Origin: DRPG01 sp964655065
Lineage (GTDB): Bacteria > Myxococcota_A > UBA796 > GCA-2862545
DNA length: 64,000 bases
Assembly: GCA_964655065.1 (NCBI GenBank)
Contig: CAZZLC010000018.1
Span: forward strand, 58,386 to 122,385
Reading direction: 5' to 3'
The notes under the pieces were generated by a model. It searched no databases. It saw only the letters and a list, made by a program, of their open reading frames with translations, and was not told the origin of the DNA. Of the stretch, positions 8,502 through 17,137 are shown piece by piece (within the stretch, counting starts at the first letter, position 1; every line of letters begins with the position of its first letter). A program made the position numbers and the translations under genes.

Positions 8502-9200
8502 ATGAGAGACATCCTCGTCGCCGGCCCCGCCAAGAACGCACTGGGAACCGACGTGCTCGAGTCGCTCGGCGAGCAACTCGCGGCCGCGGGCGACGAGCCG
8601 CTCCTGGTCCGCGGCGAGGGAGATGCGTTCTCGGCCGGGCTGAACCTCAAGGAGATCATCGCGGCCGACGAAGCCCACCTCCGACGCTTCCTCGACCTCC
8701 TCAACCAAGTGGTGGTGGGCCTGTTCCGGCACCCTGCGCCCACCGTCGCGGCGGTGGGGGGGCACGCCATCGCTGGCGGAGCCATCCTGGCGCGAGCGTG
8801 TGACCACGTCGTCGCGACGCGCGACGAGAATGCGCTCATCGGGCTCAACGAGACTCCGATCGGGCTTCGGTTTCCGCCGCGTCTGCTCGCGGTGCTCGTG
8901 CACCGACTCCCGCGTCGGTGCCACACCGAGGTGTTCCTCGGAGGTGCCTTGGTGACCCCGGCCGAGGCGGTCCGGTTGGGCCTGGCCGACGAGCTCGCCG
9001 ACCACGTCGAGGCCGTCGCTCGCCAGCGGCTCGAGACCTTCGCTGCCCACCCCCGAGCGACCTACGCGGCGAACAAGGCCATGCTCCAGGGCACCGTGGG
9101 GCTTCCCGACCCCGAGGCCGAGCGTCGGTTCGTCGAAGACGTCCTGCCTTCCTGGACGGCGCCGGAGCTGAAGGCGCGACTGCAGGCACTGCTTCGCTGA
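8502..9200 (+). CDS. Enoyl-CoA hydratase/isomerase family protein
   Basis: A 232-residue crotonase-fold enzyme, expected to hydrate or isomerise enoyl-CoA thioesters. FSAGLNLKE (43-51) gives one backbone NH of the oxyanion hole and VGGHAIAGG (85-93) the other. Glu117 in GLNETPIGL is in the place of one catalytic Glu; the second acid is not obvious, so a hydratase, isomerase or other crotonase reaction remains open. The protein is slightly shorter than the usual 255-265 residues. The ATG at 8502 follows GAGGAA. A longer in-frame start inside the tRNA is an artefact. It may serve beta-oxidation with the thiolase (13398), the hydroxyacyl-CoA dehydrogenase (39189) and ETF-QO (40138), but it is not in one operon with them. 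Confidence 0.83.
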   Translation: MRDILVAGPAKNALGTDVLESLGEQLAAAGDEPLLVRGEGDAFSAGLNLKEIIAADEAHLRRFLDLLNQVVVGLFRHPAPTVAAVGGHAIAGGAILARACDHVVATRDENALIGLNETPIGLRFPPRLLAVLVHRLPRRCHTEVFLGGALVTPAEAVRLGLADELADHVEAVARQRLETFAAHPRATYAANKAMLQGTVGLPDPEAERRFVEDVLPSWTAPELKARLQALLR

Positions 9201-9232
9201 ACGCCCTACATGTTCCGGCGGGAGGGTCGACC

Positions 9233-9661
9233 ATGAACGCTCGACTGTCGCTGTACATGTTCGAAGGGTGCGCGTACTGCGAGCGGGTGCGAGTCGCGGT
9301 TCGCGACCTCCAGCTACCGGTAGAGGAGCGGGACATTCGCGCCGAGCCTGCCCACGCGGACACGCTGATCGAATCGCTCGGTTCGTCGACCGTCCCCGTC
9401 CTCAGGATCGACGAGGGCGGGACCACTCGTTGGCTGCCCGAGTCGGGCGACATCGTGCACTACCTCTACGGCGAGCACGGCGATGGCCGTCGGCCAGCCC
9501 TTCTGGCCACGGGCATTCCCCAGGCGGTCGGGGGCGTGGCGGCGGTCCTGTTCTTCGTCCTCGCGCTCATCATCGAGGGGTATCCGAGGCTCGTGTTCCT
9601 CGTCGCCGCGGTCTTCGTCTACGTGGCTCGCAACAACCTGAGCCTCCTCGCCCGGCGCTGA
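9233..9661 (+). CDS. Glutaredoxin-like domain with C-terminal membrane helices
   Basis: A 142-residue protein. Residues 1-85 are a glutaredoxin/GST-N-type thioredoxin fold with redox motif CAYC (13-16), the cis-Pro strand STVPVLRID (52-60) and an ESGDIVHYL helix. Residues about 92-138 form two hydrophobic helices ending in a basic ARR tail, so the redox domain is tethered to the cytoplasmic membrane. The motif differs from CPYC by Ala. It probably reduces disulfides or glutathionylated proteins at the membrane. The ATG at 9233 follows GGGAGGG. It lies 32 bp after the crotonase gene and 78 bp before the sensor kinase gene, and may share transcription with either. Confidence 0.8.
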   Translation: MNARLSLYMFEGCAYCERVRVAVRDLQLPVEERDIRAEPAHADTLIESLGSSTVPVLRIDEGGTTRWLPESGDIVHYLYGEHGDGRRPALLATGIPQAVGGVAAVLFFVLALIIEGYPRLVFLVAAVFVYVARNNLSLLARR

Positions 9662-9739
9662 TGCGGTCGTCGCAGCGGCGGGGCCTCGAGGGCAACCGGT
9701 AGCCGTACAGCCGCGCCGCGCTCCGCCGATGGACCGAGC

Positions 9740-12700
9740 ATGAGTGCGGCTTACCTGTTCGGCCCTCCGACGATCGACGACGTCCGGGCCCGCTCGGCCA
9801 TGGTCGGGGTGCCCCGGCCGGGGCTCCAGGACGCGATCGCGCGCGTGCTGGCCGAGTCCGGGTGGCTGCTGCTGTGCGGTCCCCAGGGCTGCGGCAAGAG
9901 CCACTCGCTCCGGATCGCAGCCCGGGAGCTCGCCGAGCGAGGGCGACCCGCGATCGTGCTTCATGCTGGAGGCACTCCCTTTGCGGCCGTGGCGGAGGTC
10001 CTCGGCGAGCCGATCGTCTCGGTGGCGGATGCCGCGGAGAGGCTCCTCACGATGCTCGAGGCGGAGGACGGGGTCCTGCTCGTCGATGACTGGCCCGACC
10101 TCGATCTGGGCTCTCAGCAGGTTGTCCGGCGGCTCGAGGAGATCGGTCGGCCCACCGTGATCGCCACGGGTCCGGTGGCGCGGGTCGGGTGGCGAGCCGT
10201 GCCGATTCCGCCGCTCACCGGGGTGGAAGTCGACCGCATGCTCGCCCTGTTGTTGGCGCCGGTCCCCGAGCCGCCGCGCACGGATGGACGCTGTGACGTC
10301 CGACTGGTCGAGCTCGCGTTGTCGCTCGCCGGTCCGTGGCCGGGTCCCATCGCTCGATTCGCAGTGCGACTGGTCGAGTCCGGTGTACTCACGGTGCGTC
10401 AGGGCCGGCCCTCGGTGCTCGAGCAGGAGGTCGCCCCGCTGCTCCGCTCGTTCTCGGCCGATCGACCGTGGCCATTGCCCGCGCTCCCCCCGCGAGTGGC
10501 TCGACTGGCCACGATCATCGCGTGGGCCCAGCCCATCGACCGAGGAGCGGCCGTGGAGCTGGCGCGCGTGCCCGCGTCGGACCTGGACGAGCTCGTCCGG
10601 GTGGGCTTCATCGGCTCGGGGCGTCGGGGCTTGCTTCGATTCGAAGGTCCAGTGGCGCGACGGGTCCAGCGCGAGTCGGACCCCGAGGCCTGTGCCGCGC
10701 TCGCCCGTCACTGGCGCGGGCTCGACCCGGTGCCCTGGTTGCGCATGGCCATGGTGCTCGGGCTCACCGACGACCCGGCACTGACCGCAGAGCTCGGTGC
10801 CTCGGCCCTTCGGGCTCTGCTCCCCGTCGACCCCGCTCGGGCCCTGGAGCTCGCCCTCACCGTGCCTCCGCCGCCGGCTGACGACGCGGCAGGGGTCGAG
10901 TGCTTTCTCGAAGCCCACGGGCTGCGTGCTCAGGCGGAGCATCAGCGACGGGGGCCCGAGGCGGCCCTCGCGATCGTCGATCGCGTCCCCGCGACCCTCG
11001 GGGCCGGCACGGCGGCTCGCGCCCGCTTCGATCGGATCCGCGGGCAGCTCTGCTGGGCGGTGGGGCGCGCCCGAGAGGCGGCGGAGGCGTACGAGGCGGC
11101 GGCGCCCGGGGTCACGGGCGACGAGCGTGCCCGCCTGCTCCACCACGCGGGCACCGCCTACCTCGAGGTGGGCGACCTCGGGGGAGCCGTGCGCTGTCTC
11201 GAGGCTGCACGCGAGATGTTCCTGGGCGCGGACCAGTCTCGCCACGTCATGGCCGTGTCGCGAGGCCTGTGTGCTGCCTACGGGGCGCTGGGCGAGCAGG
11301 AGGCCGCCGAACGGGCGGGCTGCAATGCGCTGGAGCTCGCTTCGTCCCTCTCGTTCGACCGGGTGGCGCTCCTGGTCCGCCTCGACCTGGCGGATGCCGC
11401 GCTCACCACCGGCGACCTCGAGGGCGCCACGGCACACCTCGACGACGCGGCGGACATCGCGGCCGGCGACATGGCGCGTCGACCCGACCTCGAGCGACGT
11501 CGCGCCCTGGTGGCGGTGCTGCGACGGGCGGCTGACGGACCTGCCCTCGCTCGCCGGGCCGTCGAGTCCGCGAGTGAGCAGGACACCGCGATCGACTGTG
11601 GGCTCGCCTGGGCGGTGCTCGCCTGGGCCGAGGCGCAGGCTGGCGAAGAGGAGGCTCGTCTGCAGGCGAGCCGCCACGCGGTTCGGATCCTCCGGGAGGC
11701 GGGAGCCGCACCGCAGCTCGCCCAGGCGCGGCTCATGATCGCCGAGTCCTGCCTCGAGGTCGCCCGCCACGCCGAGGCCGCCGACCACGCACGCGCCGCG
11801 CTGCAGTTCGCCAACGAGTTCGCCCGTCCGCCGCTCCACGCCTGGGCGCATCGGATCCTCGATCGGGCCGGCCAGGAACGGGGCTCGTCGATCCAGCGGC
11901 TGACCGAGCTCGCCACGCGCATCGCCCTGCAAGACTCCCGAGGCAGTCTCCTCGCGGACCTGGCGGCCGCCGCCGTCGAGCTGATGGACGCCGACCGAGC
12001 GATGGTGGTCCTCCTCGACGACGACGGGCACCTGACGCCGGTGGCCCGTGCAGGAGCGAGGGCCTACGCGGCTCCGTCCACGACGATCGTCGAGCGGGTG
12101 ATGGAGACCGGCCGCGAGGTCGTGGCGACGGACCTCGGCGAGCGCGGGGACCTCCGCCACGCCGCCAGCGTCGTCGCGATGAACCTCCGTGCCGCGGTGG
12201 GGCTCCCGCTCGAGGTCGACGGCGTGGTCCAGGGCGCGCTGTACGTGGACAGCCAGGACGCGGCCACCGGAGAGTTCTCCGTCGCCCTGGCCTTGCTTCG
12301 CGCGCTGGCCGCGCACGCCTCCGTGGCCCTCCGCCAGGGGCAGCTCGCCGAGGCCATCCGCAAGCGGGCAGCTGCCGCGGAGCGCGCGTGGCGGTACGCG
12401 GACGACCTCCTGCGGGCCGTCCCCACCCCCGTCGTGATCGCGGCCGAGGACGGCACGACCCTCGACGGGAACCGCGCCGCGCGGGGCTGGATCCCCCAGG
12501 ACGACCCGGCTCCGGTGAGCGAGCGCTTGTCGCCCCTCCCCGGCGGGTTCGCCGACGAGTACATGCTCGACATCGGCGATGCGAGCGTACCGGTGCACGT
12601 CACCCGCAGCGAGGCCGTGGCGCCAGACGGGCGACGGCTCACCCTGCTCGGGCTCACCGACCTCTCCAGTCGGATCGCAGCCGAGGCGCAGATGGCTCGA

Positions 12701-13393
12701 GCCGCGGAGAGTGCTCGCGAGTCCACCGCGGCGAAGAGCAGGTTCCTCCTCTCGATGAGCCACGAGCTGCGAACGCCGCTCAACGCGATCACCGGGTACG
12801 CAGAGATGCTCCTCGAGGAGGGCGATCTCGGTCAGGAAGCAGGCGAGGATCTGACCCGGGTGGTGGTGGCTGCCGAGCGTCTGCTCGGCCTCATCGACAA
12901 TGTGCTCGACATCTCGCGCATCGAGGCGGGACGGCTCGAGGTCGCTCTGGAGACCGCCGATCTCGCGGCCACCGTGGAGCGGGCGTCGCGGCGGCTCCGC
13001 CCGATTGCGCTCGAGCGGGGGATTGCGTTGACCTGGCAGTGTGAGGGTCTCGGCCCCTGGCGGACCGATCACGACCGAGTGGAGCAGATCCTCGAGCATC
13101 TCGTCGTGAACGCCGTCGAGCACGCCGACGCGAGCCACGTCCGGATCCAGGCGACCCGCGCTCCCGACCACGCGAGGATCGAGGTTCGGGACGATGGCAC
13201 TGGCATTCCCGAGCACCGGATGGAGACGCTCTTCCAGCCGTTTCAGCGGCTCGACCCCGCGGAGCGACCAGGTGGCGCCGGCCTGGGCCTGGCCATCGGC
13301 TACCAGCTTGCCCAACGACTGGGCGGCGTGCTGTCGGTGGAGACCGTGCAGGGTCACGGGAGCTGCTTCACCCTCGTGCTGCCGGTCGCCTGA
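9740..13393 (+). CDS. NTPase-TPR-GAF hybrid sensor histidine kinase
   Basis: A 1217-residue cytoplasmic kinase with no transmembrane segment. It begins with a P-loop NTPase with Walker A GPQGCGKS (47-54) and Walker B VLLVDD (112-117), laid out like the STAND/MalT-type ATPases. A long TPR-like helical superstructure follows (about 380-710), then a GAF domain (about 735-870), a short PAS-like segment (about 890-965) and a HisKA domain with SMSHELRTPL, whose phospho-acceptor is His1008. The HATPase domain follows with an N box near 1121, DDGTGIP, and GGAGLGLAIG near 1178. No receiver domain is attached, so a separate response regulator must exist; none is adjacent. Such kinases are typical of myxobacteria and may sense a ligand through the NTPase/TPR part. 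It converges on the thiolase gene with 4 bp between stops. Confidence 0.9.
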   Translation: MSAAYLFGPPTIDDVRARSAMVGVPRPGLQDAIARVLAESGWLLLCGPQGCGKSHSLRIAARELAERGRPAIVLHAGGTPFAAVAEVLGEPIVSVADAAERLLTMLEAEDGVLLVDDWPDLDLGSQQVVRRLEEIGRPTVIATGPVARVGWRAVPIPPLTGVEVDRMLALLLAPVPEPPRTDGRCDVRLVELALSLAGPWPGPIARFAVRLVESGVLTVRQGRPSVLEQEVAPLLRSFSADRPWPLPALPPRVARLATIIAWAQPIDRGAAVELARVPASDLDELVRVGFIGSGRRGLLRFEGPVARRVQRESDPEACAALARHWRGLDPVPWLRMAMVLGLTDDPALTAELGASALRALLPVDPARALELALTVPPPPADDAAGVECFLEAHGLRAQAEHQRRGPEAALAIVDRVPATLGAGTAARARFDRIRGQLCWAVGRAREAAEAYEAAAPGVTGDERARLLHHAGTAYLEVGDLGGAVRCLEAAREMFLGADQSRHVMAVSRGLCAAYGALGEQEAAERAGCNALELASSLSFDRVALLVRLDLADAALTTGDLEGATAHLDDAADIAAGDMARRPDLERRRALVAVLRRAADGPALARRAVESASEQDTAIDCGLAWAVLAWAEAQAGEEEARLQASRHAVRILREAGAAPQLAQARLMIAESCLEVARHAEAADHARAALQFANEFARPPLHAWAHRILDRAGQERGSSIQRLTELATRIALQDSRGSLLADLAAAAVELMDADRAMVVLLDDDGHLTPVARAGARAYAAPSTTIVERVMETGREVVATDLGERGDLRHAASVVAMNLRAAVGLPLEVDGVVQGALYVDSQDAATGEFSVALALLRALAAHASVALRQGQLAEAIRKRAAAAERAWRYADDLLRAVPTPVVIAAEDGTTLDGNRAARGWIPQDDPAPVSERLSPLPGGFADEYMLDIGDASVPVHVTRSEAVAPDGRRLTLLGLTDLSSRIAAEAQMARAAESARESTAAKSRFLLSMSHELRTPLNAITGYAEMLLEEGDLGQEAGEDLTRVVVAAERLLGLIDNVLDISRIEAGRLEVALETADLAATVERASRRLRPIALERGIALTWQCEGLGPWRTDHDRVEQILEHLVVNAVEHADASHVRIQATRAPDHARIEVRDDGTGIPEHRMETLFQPFQRLDPAERPGGAGLGLAIGYQLAQRLGGVLSVETVQGHGSCFTLVLPVA

Positions 13394-13397
13394 CCTC

Positions 13398-14597
13398 CTA
13401 CACCCGCTCGACGATGGTCGCGACTCCCTGGCCGACGCCCACGCACAGGGTGGCGCAGCCGAGCGTGGCGTCCGTGCGTTCCATCACGGACAGCAACGTG
13501 GTGAGGATGCGGGCCCCCGAGCAGCCGAGCGGATGTCCGAGCGCGATGGCCCCGCCGTGCAGGTTCACCCGGTCGGCGTCGAGCCCGAGGCGGTGCATCA
13601 CGCCGAGGGACTGCGCGGCGAACGCCTCGTTGAGCTCCCAGCACTCGATGTCGGACACCGCCAGCTCCGCGCGCTTCAGTGCCTTCTCGCTCGCGGGTAC
13701 CGGTCCGTAGCCCATGACCCGCGGGTTGACGCCGGCCGACGCCATGGCCCGGATCCGGGCTCGAATGGGCCACCCCTCGGCCTTCGCCCGGGTCTCACTG
13801 GCCACGAGGACCGCCGCCGCGCCATCGTTCAGGGGGGAGGCGTTGCCCGCGGTGACGGTTCCCCCCTCGCGGAAGACCGCGGGGAGCTTGGCCAGGCGCT
13901 CGAGCGAGGTGTCGGCCCGGGGGCCCTCGTCCTTGTCGAACCGCACCGGTGGACCCTTGCGCTGGGCGACGTCGACGTGCGTGCGCTCGCCGTCGAACCA
14001 CCCCTCGGACTCGGCGTGCAGGGCGCGCTGATGCGAGCGCAGGGCGAAGGCATCCTGGTCAGCGCGAGGAATCGAGAGCTCGTCGGCGATGTTCTCCGCG
14101 GTCTCGCCCATGGACTCGAGCGGGATGCGGGCCTCCAGCCGTGGATTCGGGTACCGCCAGCCGAGCGAGGTGTCCCACGCCGTGACGTTGCCTGCCTTCG
14201 GCTGCGTGACCCCGCGCGGCACCGAGAGGGGCGCCCGCGACATCGACTCGACCCCGCCGCCGATGCACAGGTCGGCGTCGCCAGTGCGGATCATCCGGGC
14301 CGCCTGGTTCACCGCCTCGAGGCCCGAGGCGCACAGACGGTTCACGGTCACCCCGGGCACGTGGTCGGGAAGCCCGGCCAGCAGCACGGCCATGCGCGCG
14401 ACGTCGCGGTTGTCCTCGCCGGCCTGATTCGCACACCCGAGAAACACTTCGTCCAGTGAGCCTCCGTCGATTCCGGTTCGGGCGAGCACCGCCTCGATCA
14501 CCCGGGCAGCGAGATCGTCGGGACGTACCGTCGAGAGTCCACCTCGAAACCTGCCCACCGGAGTGCGTACCGCATCGACGATCACCGCTTCTTCCAT
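13398..14597 (-). CDS. Acetyl-CoA acyltransferase (thiolase)
   Basis: A 399-residue thiolase catalysing CoA-dependent cleavage of 3-ketoacyl-CoA, or the reverse condensation of acetyl-CoA. Catalytic Cys89 is in VNRLCASGLEAVN. The C-terminal half has GGAIALGHPLGCSGAR with the active-site His and a second Cys, and CATLCVGVGQG with the last Cys. Length is standard. The start is ATG at 14597 behind a perfect AGGAGG, in preference to a longer frame to 14693. The gene stands alone between a sensor kinase gene and an envelope operon. Distinguishing FadA-type degradation from AtoB/PhaA biosynthesis needs a phylogeny. The other beta-oxidation genes in the window make a degradative role plausible. Confidence 0.93.
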   Translation of the reverse strand: MEEAVIVDAVRTPVGRFRGGLSTVRPDDLAARVIEAVLARTGIDGGSLDEVFLGCANQAGEDNRDVARMAVLLAGLPDHVPGVTVNRLCASGLEAVNQAARMIRTGDADLCIGGGVESMSRAPLSVPRGVTQPKAGNVTAWDTSLGWRYPNPRLEARIPLESMGETAENIADELSIPRADQDAFALRSHQRALHAESEGWFDGERTHVDVAQRKGPPVRFDKDEGPRADTSLERLAKLPAVFREGGTVTAGNASPLNDGAAAVLVASETRAKAEGWPIRARIRAMASAGVNPRVMGYGPVPASEKALKRAELAVSDIECWELNEAFAAQSLGVMHRLGLDADRVNLHGGAIALGHPLGCSGARILTTLLSVMERTDATLGCATLCVGVGQGVATIVERV

Positions 14598-14821
14598 GGA
14601 TCCTCCTAACCTGACGTTCTTCGTAAGGATCGCGCCTCGCGCGGGCATCGGTTCCCGCCGGGCAAACTCGTCGACCTGTAACTTGACTCGCAAATATCAT
14701 TGTTGCATCGGTCATTTTGGTTGGGGTACCGGATCGCGTCCGGGGAGATCCGACTCCTGGAGTCTCCAAGAATCCGAGGAAGCGGGCCGCCGATGCCCGC
14801 CGAACAGCCGTGGGACCCGAC

Positions 14822-15634
14822 ATGAAACGTGCACGAGCCCGCTATTCCGTCCGCTTGCCGGTCACGCCGGCGGCGGCCCAGGCGCAGGTCCGGCGACGCG
14901 CCGACCGAACCGAAGACTCCCTCACCCGCTGGCGGGTCGTCGCAGCCGGGCGACGCCGGGCCTACGAGCTCGCCCAGTGGGTCGCAGCCGAGAAGGCTCG
15001 CCGTCGACGGCGTCGCTGGCTTCGCGGACTCCGCGGGGCCGTCTCCACCCTGCTCGTGGTCGCGCTGACCGTGGGCGCCGTGGCCGTGCAGTCGGGACCG
15101 GACGCCGAGGCGCGCGTGGTCTCGCCGCAGATGGCGCAGGACGCGCCGCCCGAGCTCACCTCCACCGTGATGTCGTCGGGTTGGGACGCACCGGTATCGG
15201 CTCCGGCGCCGACCGCGATCCCCGACGTCTCGGGGAGCGCTCCGGCGCCGACGTTCGCCTCCAACATCGTGGTCGAGGCCCTGGCCCCCGCGTTCGACGC
15301 TGGGCCGCCCCTGCCGGTGGCCTTCGCGGCCGTGGGCGTGAAGCTCTCGTCGGTCGAACAGTGGAGCGACGACGAGTATCGCTGGGTTCGGTTCGAGGTC
15401 CAGACCCAGCAGCCGACCTACATCCGCTGGCGCGACGCGAGCGGTGAGCCCGCCATCGAGGACAAGCCCTGCGCCGTGCCTGGCGACGGCGGCCACGTGT
15501 GCAGGTTCGGGCGAAGCCACTGGCGCTTCGCGACCGCACTCCGCGACGGCGCGAGCCCGGGGGAGTGGACGATCGAGGCGTGCACGGGCGGGATCTGTCA
15601 GGTCGTCGATACCCTGGATGTAGGCATCGGTTGA
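14822..15634 (+). CDS. Single-pass membrane protein with DUF2914-like extracytoplasmic domain
   Basis: A 270-residue protein. The first 75 residues are very basic (many Arg), followed by one membrane helix at about 76-95 (STLLVVALTVGAVAVQ), giving an N-in/C-out topology. A Pro/Ala-rich linker of about 60 residues leads to a beta-rich C-terminal domain (about 170-270). That domain has spaced Trp residues (W..W.R.........SHWRF, then GEWTIEACTGG), resembling DUF2914 domains that follow the same W/G-W pattern. Two Cys pairs in this domain could form disulfides outside the cytoplasm. No enzymatic residues are recognised. It is the first gene of a three-gene plus-strand run ending in a lytic transglycosylase, so a role in cell-wall remodelling or sensing is likely. 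Start ATG 14822 is chosen from composition; no strong Shine-Dalgarno is visible. Confidence 0.6.
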   Translation: MKRARARYSVRLPVTPAAAQAQVRRRADRTEDSLTRWRVVAAGRRRAYELAQWVAAEKARRRRRRWLRGLRGAVSTLLVVALTVGAVAVQSGPDAEARVVSPQMAQDAPPELTSTVMSSGWDAPVSAPAPTAIPDVSGSAPAPTFASNIVVEALAPAFDAGPPLPVAFAAVGVKLSSVEQWSDDEYRWVRFEVQTQQPTYIRWRDASGEPAIEDKPCAVPGDGGHVCRFGRSHWRFATALRDGASPGEWTIEACTGGICQVVDTLDVGIG

Positions 15635-15700
15635 GCAGCTTCCGGGATTTCCGTCACCAGGCTTGCTAAAGAGCGGGCGTGACGATGCCGGGGAGCACCG

Positions 15701-17134
15701 ATGCCTGTCGAGCCCGACACCCAACCCTCCAGCAGCCGCTTCGACGGTGATGCGGACGCCGAGTCGATGGAGCCGCTCGCCACGCGCGATCGGTTCGGGA
15801 CCGTACGCCGCTGGCAGGAGGTCCTGCCCTTCTTCGGCGTTCTGCTCACCGGCAAGGACGCCCCACTGCTCCGGCCAGGGCAGGCGCCTACCTACCACCC
15901 CTCGGTCGGCTACGCGCGCGACGTCTACGTGGCCATCACGATGAACTGGCTCGTGGACGCTCTGGGCTTCACCTGGATGTTCCACGGCTTCTTCGTGACG
16001 GCGTTCGAGCAGTCCTGGCTGCCGTGGCTGATTGCGGTGATTCTGGGCACCACGTTCTCGTCAGCCTTCGCGACCTTCGCCATCTCGATGGTCCGCAAGC
16101 CCATTCAGGATGCGAACCTCCGGTTCCTGCCCGTGGCGGCCTCGGTGCTGTTGCTCGCGGCGGGCGTCGCCGGGTTCGCCTACGCCTGGTACGGTACCGG
16201 CGCCGAGATCGCGAACAACGACCTCCTGCTGTTCGGATCCGGCACTTCGCTCCTGCTCGCCACCGGCGTCTTCCTCCTGGCGACCTACGGCTTCCAGGAC
16301 GGGTCGATGGTCTTCATCCGCGGCCTCGTCATGTTCACGGCTGGGTTCCTGGTGGCCGGGCCGCTCCACGAGACGATGTTCTACTCGGAGATCATCGACG
16401 AGTACGGTCGTCAGGTCCAGGAGCGCGCCGAGGACGATGCCCGGGAGAAGGCGAGCGAGCTCCAGAACGTCGCCGATGCGCAGTTCGCCAGCTGCATGCT
16501 CCAGCACGCCATGCCGGCCGACCGCCAGTGCCTCGAGGCGCAGCGGGAGACCGAGAAGGCCAGCCTCATGGTCTCGGCCATCGAGTTCGTGAAGAACGAG
16601 GAGGAGCAGGGCGCCGACCCGGTAGCGGATCGCGGCTACCTGCTCGAGAAGGCCCGCGACCTCGAAGCCACCGACGTGGTGGCCCTCATCGGGGTCGGCG
16701 CGACCGGCAAGCGCGGCAAGGGTCCCCGCTACTACAAGGCGGTGGGCATGGAGAAGGAGGCGCGGGTCAAGGCGGCGGCGGCGCAGGGGCACGAGAAGCT
16801 GTGCCGCGAAGCGGTCGCCGAGTGCGAGGCCGAGGTGCAGAAGAACGAGCAGGTGCTCGCGCTGCAGAGCGAGGTGTCCGAGCTGCAGGCCGTCGCCGAA
16901 GACGCCGTGGCCACGCGGCCTCCCGGGGCCATCGACCGAGCGCGGGCGCTCGAGGCGATCACCGAGGGCGACTACGACGAGGAGGAGGCCGAGAAGCGCT
17001 CCGTCTGGATGACCGGTCGACTCGCCGCGGCATGGTTCCTCGCCATGGTGATGCCGCTCATCGTGCTCATCATGAAGCTGACCGCCGGTGACAAGCTGGA
17101 GCCCTACCTCCGCAAGCGCTGGGCCGGGAAGTAG
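15701..17134 (+). CDS. Multi-pass membrane protein with long cytosolic helical segment
   Basis: A 477-residue protein of unknown function. After a soluble N-terminus (about 85 residues), four to five membrane helices lie at about 85-110, 112-135, 145-168, 178-205 and 206-225. They are followed by a long charged helical or coiled-coil stretch (about 228-430, rich in Glu/Lys/Arg, with three Cys between 262 and 275). One C-terminal membrane helix lies at about 438-460 (LAAAWFLAMVMPLIVLIMK). The layout of helix bundle, coiled coil and terminal helix resembles DUF4407 proteins, but I am not sure of the family. It lies 66 bp after the DUF2914-like gene and its stop is 3 bp before the lytic-transglycosylase start, so the three gene products probably form one envelope complex. 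Confidence 0.6.
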   Translation: MPVEPDTQPSSSRFDGDADAESMEPLATRDRFGTVRRWQEVLPFFGVLLTGKDAPLLRPGQAPTYHPSVGYARDVYVAITMNWLVDALGFTWMFHGFFVTAFEQSWLPWLIAVILGTTFSSAFATFAISMVRKPIQDANLRFLPVAASVLLLAAGVAGFAYAWYGTGAEIANNDLLLFGSGTSLLLATGVFLLATYGFQDGSMVFIRGLVMFTAGFLVAGPLHETMFYSEIIDEYGRQVQERAEDDAREKASELQNVADAQFASCMLQHAMPADRQCLEAQRETEKASLMVSAIEFVKNEEEQGADPVADRGYLLEKARDLEATDVVALIGVGATGKRGKGPRYYKAVGMEKEARVKAAAAQGHEKLCREAVAECEAEVQKNEQVLALQSEVSELQAVAEDAVATRPPGAIDRARALEAITEGDYDEEEAEKRSVWMTGRLAAAWFLAMVMPLIVLIMKLTAGDKLEPYLRKRWAGK

Positions 17135-17137
17135 GTC

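Noticed and set aside
9314..13357. A 1347-codon open frame on the minus strand opposite the sensor kinase gene
   Set aside because: GC-rich coding DNA gives long antisense open frames; the product is a low-complexity Arg/Gly/Glu-rich string without domain motifs, while the plus strand has complete kinase motifs.
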